Shown here piece by piece: positions 54,824 through 62,124 of a stretch of DNA of 63,741 nucleotides. The notes beneath the pieces were generated by a model, which was given only the letters and a program-made list of their open reading frames with translations, did no database searches and was not told where the DNA came from. The DNA comes from Bacteroidales bacterium. GTDB lineage: Bacteria; Bacteroidota; Bacteroidia; Bacteroidales; B18-G4. Within the stretch, counting starts at the first letter, position 1. Every line of letters begins with the position of its first letter. The position numbers and the translations under genes are program-made. The stretch is taken from assembly GCA_018400295.1 (NCBI GenBank), contig JAGYMZ010000013.1, positions 1 to 63,741 of the forward strand. The letters run 5' to 3'.

Positions 54824-57800
54824 TTACGGATGCCGGTCCCTTTTTTCAATATTCCTATTGTGCCTTCTCGTCTCTTTATTTTCAAAACCCAGGGTTGACT
54901 CAAGTCCGCTTAAAGTAGACTTCCAAATAAAATTAAAAATGGATCTTTTCTTATTCCTTTGGGCATATACCTCACCTTCGCGGAGTTTTCCAAGAAACCG
55001 GGGATTGTTGGATTTTATGATCAGTTCATTGGCCAGAAATCCAATAATCTCTGACCCAACACCCCGTTTTTTATCGAGTTTACGGTTATACAGGGCAATA
55101 CGTAAATTCTTGTAAGGGAAAATGATCTTTCCTGCAGAATAATCGTTATTACCATATATGCCGGGGATTGTTGCACGCCCCCTCCCCTTTCTTATTTCTA
55201 CCCCGAATAGGTTGCGGGTCATGTCCGAAAACACGGAAAGATCCATAGAAGAAAGCGTCGCAGTTAATACAAACGTATCCCTGCTGTCAACATATGGGAA
55301 ACTCAGGATGGCTGTGAGATCCCCGGCATCCATAATACGGGTCCGGATCCTGGCAACCAGTGCCGAATCGTACAAACCATAGAAACTTCCGGAACCAATG
55401 CCATGTATCTCAGCATCGAAGTCCGAAAAAAATACATCTCCGGGATTTTTTGATCCTTCCACCAACTCTGAATAATTGATATATCCGTCAGATATTATCA
55501 GAGAATCGATATACACCGGAAACTTCATCTCACGCAAAAGTTTGGTAGGGAACTCCCTTCGTTGCCATTCCGGAAAGGCAACACGCTTATCCCGGAATGC
55601 TTCCATCGAGGGACCTTTCAGCGTCACACCCGAAACACGTATTTTCTTTTCGAGCAAGGATTCATGATCAATTCCGCGGAAATGGATCCGTTTTACAAAA
55701 ACATCCATTCTGTCGGTCTGATACCCCAGTTTCCTCGAAAAATCAACTTTTGGGTAATTGGGGATGATACGCAATGAATCCACATATGAACCCGGATCCC
55801 CGGATGCTATCCTGCCTTGGCTAAAAGAGATCGTATACATGCTATCTGCCGATGGTATGGATATTCCCGGAACATCAATGGCAAAACTCTGAAATGCAAC
55901 CTTGTCTCCCGGCTCAAGACCATCCCGAAAATCAAAGCGTATTCCTTTAACCAGGGCACACAGTGAATCCAGGGAATGTGTCCTTTTCCTGAAATGATCA
56001 TTGGGTTCTGTATCCCAGGTAAGGTTTCCGTTTTCAAGGTTCAGGAAACCGATTTCAAGCTTCTGTAATCCTGATATATTGCGATGAACAAAAGATGTAT
56101 CCTTTGCCCGGTTCCTGCGGGAATTTTTCAGAAATACGCGGGGATCATGGATGGAAAGTGTATCAAAAGCCAGAATTTGCTTTTCAGCCATTTCCTGCAG
56201 TGAAAATCCGCTAAAAACAACCGAAGGGAAGATCATTGAAAAACCCTCCTGTACAGAATCCGGCGGATGATCATTCACGCTTAATCCACGGATCGATATT
56301 CTGTCCTTTTTGGTATTCAAATCTGCATTGGCAATCCCGTATAAGAAACCCTTACCGGCATATTCCGAATGCTGAAGCTCAATTACGACATCATCCAACG
56401 CCTGGAAAACGGCCAGGGGATCCCTCATCCCTTTATCCACTTCCAGGGAAAATTGCAGGCTCACGGTCGTTTTAAAATTCCCTGATGGATCCAGGATGTT
56501 CACGATCCCACCGGTAAGTCCGGCATTCTGTATGCTCAATCCAACCGGCATTCTAAATACAGAGGTATTTTTGCCCTCCCAGGATCCAGCATACCGCTTC
56601 ATTCCCCTGAACACAAAATCAGGATTTGTGATTTGAAGGTCATGGATAAAAAAGATGCTGTCTCCAGGATCGCGGGAATAATGCCATTCCTTAACACGGA
56701 AGCGTTCAACACTCCCCTGCAGAAAGCCGTCAGATCCCCCCTGTTCATCATCTTCCTGAGATATCTGAATATTGTCAAGGGTCAGATGATCCTGATGCTT
56801 TAACTTTCCCTGCTGAACATTTAAAGATATCTTCTTACCACCCATTTGCAGAAACAGACCTGAAAACTCCATGCTGCATCCCGAGAAAAGCTGATCAATT
56901 GAGGACCATGACATGGTCATCATGTTTTGGGTAAGCCCCTTCAGGGTGATGTGTTTGAAGTCTGCTTTTAACCGGCCATCTGTTCCATTTTCCAAAAAAT
57001 TCCTCAGCAGTAACGCACCGCCGGAAAGCTCAAGCTCATGAATTCCATAGGCTTTCCCATGCGTTTCTTCCATTACCCCTGCCGGATGGTCCGACCCCAC
57101 TTTCAAAGCTGACAGATCCAGGTCTATCTCCGGAGATTCAACCAGGACGTACCCAAACATCCGGTCATTTTCCAACAAGCCTGCGATATCAGATAATTCC
57201 AGCCGGATCTTTCCAAACCCTATCCTGCCATGATTATGCATTTCAGTACCGGCATATGCATTGATTCCATAAAGATCCAATGTTTTATTTCCCGGACCGG
57301 ATTTTATGTCTGAAAAATGAAAATTCCAATCCGGCACGACACCGGAAACTGAAAGATTCTTCATGTTCACGTACAAGCGCCGTTCGGTCAGCAAATCATA
57401 AAACACATCCTTCCCATGGAGATCAAGGACCTGCCCATCCATTTCCACATCAAATGCTCCGGACACCAGGAACTGTTCCTTGTCCTGGCAACGCATGATG
57501 ACATTTCCATCCAGCAAAGCAAGCCCTTTCAGGGATAATTCCGGAAACACAATGTTGCCAGACTCCCTTGCATCATTCCCCGCATAACTTCCGGAATCAT
57601 TTTCCCGGGGGAGGCAAAAACGGATGTCCGGATATTGGAATGCAACATCACCCAGAAAAATCGTATCTCTGCCCCAACATCTTTCAATAAAGAATTCCTT
57701 CAGGGATATTTCTGGAAAATCCGCTTTAAAAGATGCAGAAGGAACATGGTTTTCACCGGGCATGTTCATTTGTGCACCCGTCAAAACCATGGTCCGGGCG

Positions 57801-59038
57801 ACCCTGTTGTATTCCAGTGTATCTATCCGGCCGTTCTCTTGCCCCCGCAGGGAAGCACGCAGATCATAAGCACGGATAAGGATACACCGGGATAACAAAT
57901 ACCTGGGATCCGGTCCATTGGTCAGGGTATCCGCCATCAAATCCGTCAGGATAAGATCCAGGGAACCTGCAAACATTTCATTCCCGCCCCGAAGATCTAT
58001 CCGTATCTTTCCCTTCGACAGCCGGACGGTATCCACCTGCATCCGGTCAATATAATTTTGTACGATGTGGTGTGATGTATTCCTGGGATATTCCGTTCCG
58101 GAAGCCAGAAAATTATCCGCAACAATCTCCAGCTCAGGGTTGCTGACATGCACATTACCGACCCTGATGGCGGCTTTTCCGGCAACATCTTTAACGGAAA
58201 TTCCTGAAAGGGATATATCCGGGATGTGCAAAAAATCCTGACTACCGGCCATTGCATCATTTTTATGTATTGTTGTGAGGTGAAAACCGGATACATCGAG
58301 TATTTCCCTACCGTCATCGTATGCAAAACCATCCACATCCAACCGAAGATCCTTTGAAGGCATTATCAAAGCATACTTTCCAAAATCCATCACCAGATCT
58401 GACCAGGTCAGATCGGTAATATGCCAACCCTCACGAGCATCCATCTCAATGGAAAGATCATGCACATGGAGATCGAACCGTTCAAGCATAAAATAGGCTG
58501 AATCCGGACAATCCGGTTCATACAATTGCATGCGCCCATGATCAATGCGCAACTCTTTGATCCGGCCTTTATCCAGCAAACGGGCAAAAGGGGCAAGTAC
58601 TTCTGAGTACCACTTCTTCCTGTTTGCACGTGCATGGTTCTTGTGAACCTGACGACATGCATTGATCACCGGCTTTTCCAGGATAATTTTCGTGAATTCG
58701 AATTTGTGATGGATCAACAGGGACAGCAGGTTGAATCCGTCAATATCGGCCTTTTTCAATGCAAACTTCAGGGTTGTATCCTTGCGAATGCTGTCTGTGT
58801 TGGCATTTGAAGGGTTCGTCGCGATAAAAACATTGTGCAATGTCAGATCCCTGGTGATCAGGTTGTAATCAATATCCGCCAGTTCCAAAACATACCGGCC
58901 CTCGGTTTCCTGTTCTACAACTTTGGCGATCAGATCTTTAAAAACATGATCCCGCAGGACCATATTGAGGAAAAATAAAAAAAGGGTGGTGCTTGCAACA
59001 GCGGCCAACAGAATGAAAATATCTTTTCTCTTGTTCAT
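54824..59038 (-). CDS. Giant AsmA-like envelope protein, 1404 aa
   Basis: A very long protein with one N-terminal membrane helix (about 8-28) and a large periplasmic body of repeated beta-strand segments of the AsmA/TamB/bridge-like lipid-transfer kind. Early 'LELADIDYNLITRDLTLHNVFI' and repeated 'DTVRLSKGKIRIDL'-like motifs (a strand followed by a definition of a residue pair) recur along the chain. 'VALVARIRTRIMDAGDLTAI'-type strands near the end resemble AsmA C-terminal repeats. Such proteins are thought to move phospholipids between the membranes. The gene follows the EEP nuclease gene by 19 bases on the same strand. Family membership is judged from overall pattern only. Confidence 0.7.
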   Translation of the reverse strand: MNKRKDIFILLAAVASTTLFLFFLNMVLRDHVFKDLIAKVVEQETEGRYVLELADIDYNLITRDLTLHNVFIATNPSNANTDSIRKDTTLKFALKKADIDGFNLLSLLIHHKFEFTKIILEKPVINACRQVHKNHARANRKKWYSEVLAPFARLLDKGRIKELRIDHGRMQLYEPDCPDSAYFMLERFDLHVHDLSIEMDAREGWHITDLTWSDLVMDFGKYALIMPSKDLRLDVDGFAYDDGREILDVSGFHLTTIHKNDAMAGSQDFLHIPDISLSGISVKDVAGKAAIRVGNVHVSNPELEIVADNFLASGTEYPRNTSHHIVQNYIDRMQVDTVRLSKGKIRIDLRGGNEMFAGSLDLILTDLMADTLTNGPDPRYLLSRCILIRAYDLRASLRGQENGRIDTLEYNRVARTMVLTGAQMNMPGENHVPSASFKADFPEISLKEFFIERCWGRDTIFLGDVAFQYPDIRFCLPRENDSGSYAGNDARESGNIVFPELSLKGLALLDGNVIMRCQDKEQFLVSGAFDVEMDGQVLDLHGKDVFYDLLTERRLYVNMKNLSVSGVVPDWNFHFSDIKSGPGNKTLDLYGINAYAGTEMHNHGRIGFGKIRLELSDIAGLLENDRMFGYVLVESPEIDLDLSALKVGSDHPAGVMEETHGKAYGIHELELSGGALLLRNFLENGTDGRLKADFKHITLKGLTQNMMTMSWSSIDQLFSGCSMEFSGLFLQMGGKKISLNVQQGKLKHQDHLTLDNIQISQEDDEQGGSDGFLQGSVERFRVKEWHYSRDPGDSIFFIHDLQITNPDFVFRGMKRYAGSWEGKNTSVFRMPVGLSIQNAGLTGGIVNILDPSGNFKTTVSLQFSLEVDKGMRDPLAVFQALDDVVIELQHSEYAGKGFLYGIANADLNTKKDRISIRGLSVNDHPPDSVQEGFSMIFPSVVFSGFSLQEMAEKQILAFDTLSIHDPRVFLKNSRRNRAKDTSFVHRNISGLQKLEIGFLNLENGNLTWDTEPNDHFRKRTHSLDSLCALVKGIRFDFRDGLEPGDKVAFQSFAIDVPGISIPSADSMYTISFSQGRIASGDPGSYVDSLRIIPNYPKVDFSRKLGYQTDRMDVFVKRIHFRGIDHESLLEKKIRVSGVTLKGPSMEAFRDKRVAFPEWQRREFPTKLLREMKFPVYIDSLIISDGYINYSELVEGSKNPGDVFFSDFDAEIHGIGSGSFYGLYDSALVARIRTRIMDAGDLTAILSFPYVDSRDTFVLTATLSSMDLSVFSDMTRNLFGVEIRKGRGRATIPGIYGNNDYSAGKIIFPYKNLRIALYNRKLDKKRGVGSEIIGFLANELIIKSNNPRFLGKLREGEVYAQRNKKRSIFNFIWKSTLSGLESTLGFENKETRRHNRNIEKRDRHP

Positions 59039-59057
59039 TTACAGGATCCTTTGTAAA

Positions 59058-60110
59058 CTATTCTGGTACCATCAAATCAATATATACGGGCAGATGATCG
59101 CTGAAACCTCCCAGGTATTTGGACCCATAAAAGGTCCGGAAGGGTTTTCGTCCGGTATATTTTTCATCCGGCATCAGCAGAAAATCTTTTACAAAGATAT
59201 TTCCGTATTTTTCCGCAATATATGAAGCATTTTTAAGATTCACCAAATTTTCAGAAACGAGAATTTGATCAAAAATGTACCAATCGGCTTTATATTTCAT
59301 GGTCCCCTTCCAGTTCAGTTTTTTATTATTTTCGAACAAATTGATCAGGCAAGGATCATTTTGCCTGTCTTTTGCCTGCGTTAACAATTTCATACTCATA
59401 TTACCGGGCGTATCATTAAAGTCGCCCATGATGATGATCCTTGCTTCCGGATTGCCAGCAAACATAGAATCGATATGGTTCTTCAGAGTGGTTGCCGCAT
59501 GCATTCGCTTTTGTTCCGATGCAAGTTGACCACCATACCTGGAAGGCCAGTGATTGATAAACATATGAACATCGAAGCCATTCCGGAGCATTCCTTTTAC
59601 ATAAAGAATATTCCTTGTCTGACGCGCATTGCTGTCGGAAAAAGCAACCGGAATATCTTCAGTGGCCATGGGTGTAAAACATGCAGGAAGGTACAGCAAA
59701 GCCACATCAATTCCCCTGGGGTCGGGCGATTCATTGTGCAGATACTTATAACCCCAATATTGAAGGGGGGTTTTTTCAACCAGCATTCTGAGCACATCGC
59801 TATTTTCAACCTCACATAGTCCGATGATCGGCGGCGGAACATCATCCCCCATTGCCATAATGGTCTTTGAAATGCGGATAAGCTTATGGTCCAGGCGTTC
59901 ATGGCCCCACCCCCTGAACCCCCAGGGGAGGTATTCATCATCCAGCTTTTCCGGATCATCCACACAGTCGAAAAGATTTTCAACATTATAAAAAGAAATG
60001 CGAAATACGTTTTTATTTGTATATTTGAGCCGCTGAGAAAATGCATCCGGAGAAATACATATACTCAGTACGAATATAACTTGAAAGAGAAAAGCCAAAT
60101 ACTTTTTCAT
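59058..60110 (-). CDS. Exported endonuclease/exonuclease/phosphatase (EEP) family protein
   Basis: A 350-residue protein with a signal peptide (about 1-25, ending DAFSQ). The EEP motifs are in order: 'SFYNVENLFD', catalytic Glu in 'GLCEVENSDV', 'GIDVALLYLP', 'NHWPSRYGG', Asp/Asn in 'IMGDFNDTP', and the terminal 'FSDHLPVYID'. Members cleave DNA, RNA, or phospholipid phosphates with a metal. A periplasmic or extracellular nuclease is most likely, but a phosphatase acting on phosphoinositides or lipids cannot be excluded. It is the first gene of an operon with the giant AsmA-like protein. Confidence 0.9.
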   Translation of the reverse strand: MKKYLAFLFQVIFVLSICISPDAFSQRLKYTNKNVFRISFYNVENLFDCVDDPEKLDDEYLPWGFRGWGHERLDHKLIRISKTIMAMGDDVPPPIIGLCEVENSDVLRMLVEKTPLQYWGYKYLHNESPDPRGIDVALLYLPACFTPMATEDIPVAFSDSNARQTRNILYVKGMLRNGFDVHMFINHWPSRYGGQLASEQKRMHAATTLKNHIDSMFAGNPEARIIIMGDFNDTPGNMSMKLLTQAKDRQNDPCLINLFENNKKLNWKGTMKYKADWYIFDQILVSENLVNLKNASYIAEKYGNIFVKDFLLMPDEKYTGRKPFRTFYGSKYLGGFSDHLPVYIDLMVPE

Positions 60111-60297
60111 TCCGTTGAAATTTCCATTCGGGGTATTTGTTTATTCCGGTTTTCTGCATTTGTTCCCGGATCGGTTCCGGAAATAAATGTTGTAAAAACC
60201 TGACACAAAACAGAACCCTAATGCGATAAAATGCGTTAAAAGCTATTGTGTGCCCGGTTGATTAGACTTCAAAAGAAAAAAATCAAAACCACAGGGT

Positions 60298-60305
60298 TAC
60301 CTTTG
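60298..60305 (+). promoter_or_regulatory. Putative -7 element of sigma factor operon
   Basis: TACCTTTG matches TAnnTTTG, 31 bases before the sigma gene ATG. No consensus -33 element is found at the right distance, so the promoter could be activator or sigma dependent. Confidence 0.5.
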
Positions 60306-60336
60306 ACGAATTCTGGTATTAATAAATGGAAATAAG

Positions 60337-60909
60337 ATGCACTACATTGAGGAATCGTTACTGGAAGGTATACGATTAAACGATACAGACACACTGGAGT
60401 ACATATATAAGAAATTTTATCCGTCTATAAAGAATTTTATCATTTTGAACAGTGGGACAGAGGAGGATTCAAAAGACATATTTCAAGAGTCGATAATAGT
60501 TATTTACAGGCGGTTAAAAACACAAAAAGACTTTACCATTTCGTGCTCTTTCAAAACCTACATGTATTCCATCAGTAGGAATTTGTGGTTAAAAGAGCTT
60601 GAGAAAAGGAAAACAGAACAGGCTAAGATAAAAAATACGGAAGAGTTTGAATCTACAAATTGCGAAATCCAGGATCCGGTTTCCAATCCAAAAGAAGAAA
60701 GATACAAGCTCTACCAGAATCATTTTCTCAGTCTTAGCAAAGACTGTCAGCAAGTGCTGCGGTTATTCATGGACAAGGTATCCCTGAAAGAAATTGCAAA
60801 AATAATGGGGTACACAAGTGAAAAGTATGCTAAGAAGAGAAAATATCAGTGCAAAGAAATTCTAGTTAAGCGCATAAAGAACGATCCTTATTATTATAAA
60901 TCAATTTAG
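60337..60909 (+). CDS. ECF-type RNA polymerase sigma factor
   Basis: A 190-residue sigma-70 family protein. Region 2 (about 20-95) contains 'YKKFYPSIKNFI', 'DIFQESIIVIYRRL' and 'FKTYMYSISRNLW', the -10 recognition and melting segment. Region 4 (about 130-185) has 'LSLSKDCQQVLRLF' and the helix-turn-helix 'SLKEIAKIMGYTSEKYAKKR'. Regions 1 and 3 are missing, as in ECF sigmas. It directs RNA polymerase to a special promoter set, unknown here. The putative anti-sigma gene begins two bases after the stop, so the two are co-translated. Confidence 0.92.
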   Translation: MHYIEESLLEGIRLNDTDTLEYIYKKFYPSIKNFIILNSGTEEDSKDIFQESIIVIYRRLKTQKDFTISCSFKTYMYSISRNLWLKELEKRKTEQAKIKNTEEFESTNCEIQDPVSNPKEERYKLYQNHFLSLSKDCQQVLRLFMDKVSLKEIAKIMGYTSEKYAKKRKYQCKEILVKRIKNDPYYYKSI

Positions 60910-60911
60910 CA

Positions 60912-61679
60912 ATGAAAAACATAGAAAACAGCCTCGTAGCCCTCATTGACCGAAAGATCAACAACGAGTTGAACCCGGATGAGCTCAGGAAGCTGGACAA
61001 GCTTTTTGAGAACGATGATCATCTTCGTGATGATGTGGCGTTGCATCAGGAAATTGACGAAGCAATAAGTGAGACGAATGTCCTGGAGCTGCGTCAGAAC
61101 CTGAACAACATACACGAACAAACACAAAATCCGGAAAGAAAAACATTGGTCAGATCTCTATTCAGAAGCAAGTTGCACAGGATTGCAGCTGCTGCATTTT
61201 TCCTTGTATTTATTTTTGGAAGCATCTCCCTGTATTTCATGAATGGCGATGAGCCAGTTTCCAACGACAACCTCTTCAGAATCTATTATCAGCCGGATGC
61301 TGCGTTGCTGATACGTGGCCAGGCCGAAAATAAAATGCTCATCGAAGGGTTTCAGAAATATGAGAACAGGGACTATACCAATGCGCTTGCATTATTTAAT
61401 AAGCTGTTAGCGCAGGATCCTGACAACATACCCGTTCAGTTTTATGCTGGCATATCGAACATTGAAACCGGAAAATACCGGAATGCGTTGAAACCGTTCA
61501 ACCATATTATCAATGACGATCAAAACCTTTACCAGGACAAAGCCATGTGGTATTCAGGCCTTTGCTATTTAAAGTTGAACGAAACCGATAAGGCTTTTGC
61601 CATCTTTAAAAATATCAGCACAAGCAACAGCGCTTATAAATACAAAGCAAAAAACATCCTGAAAAGCATCAGGAACTGA
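60912..61679 (+). CDS. Membrane TPR protein, putative anti-sigma factor
   Basis: A 255-residue protein with a cytoplasmic N-terminus (1-88) of charged helices, one membrane helix (about 91-109, 'IAAAAFFLVFIFGSISLYF'), and an external part with about three TPR units (143-170, 171-204, 208-236; 'YTNALALFNKLLAQDP', 'YRNALKPFNHII'). A small helical N-terminal domain plus a single TM directly after an ECF sigma gene is the usual anti-sigma arrangement; the Zn-binding ZAS motif is absent, so the sigma-binding domain would be atypical. The TPRs would lie in the periplasm and could sense a partner such as the neighbouring CHAT protein. Confidence 0.75.
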   Translation: MKNIENSLVALIDRKINNELNPDELRKLDKLFENDDHLRDDVALHQEIDEAISETNVLELRQNLNNIHEQTQNPERKTLVRSLFRSKLHRIAAAAFFLVFIFGSISLYFMNGDEPVSNDNLFRIYYQPDAALLIRGQAENKMLIEGFQKYENRDYTNALALFNKLLAQDPDNIPVQFYAGISNIETGKYRNALKPFNHIINDDQNLYQDKAMWYSGLCYLKLNETDKAFAIFKNISTSNSAYKYKAKNILKSIRN

Positions 61680-62124
61680 TCGCAGAAACACTTTCTGTTC
61701 ATATAGCAGCACAACCAAGCGTTCTTTCATTTATTGTCACCTGATAAATTCAAAAATCTCTCTATCAACAAGTGTCGCAGAAAGCCAAAACGCAGACAAT
61801 TTATCAGTGATTTTGTTTGAATCTTTTTTGTTGTGTTCAAAAAGCCAAATAAATTATTCGTTCTTTATACCAAAACCAAATCGAATCCATCACAACATGT
61901 ATTTATCAAAAAGTTTTCGCTTTTCTGATGAATTACTTAAACGGTTAATGATTCAAATGCAAAAAATCACAGGCACGATGGTGCCGGTTAATTGGTTTGT
62001 GATTGGATAAGGTTTTCATCATTTTTTTAATACTTATAACTTAAACAAAAAGCGGAAACTGTTGATCAACGGTTTCCGCTTATTTTTCAGCCGCTTTTTA
62101 CGCTTTGACAGGAGAAGATTTTAC
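61680..62124. other. Convergent intergenic region
   Basis: This 445-base gap holds a 12-base inverted repeat with one bulge (arms about 61738-61750 and 61798-61809) and a terminator at 62050-62081. A 37-codon frame (61897-62010) has no recognised homology and I do not call it a gene. Confidence 0.4.
62050..62081. terminator. Bidirectional terminator between TPR and CHAT genes
   Basis: AAGCGGAAAC (62050-62059) and GTTTCCGCTT (62072-62081) pair perfectly, and the inner TGTTGATCAAC can extend the stem with one wobble. T-rich tails follow on both strands, so it can end both the sigma operon and the CHAT gene. Confidence 0.75.

Noticed and set aside
61897..62010. A 37-codon frame after the TPR gene
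   Set aside because: No homology recognised, no ribosome site or -7 element; kept only as a remark.
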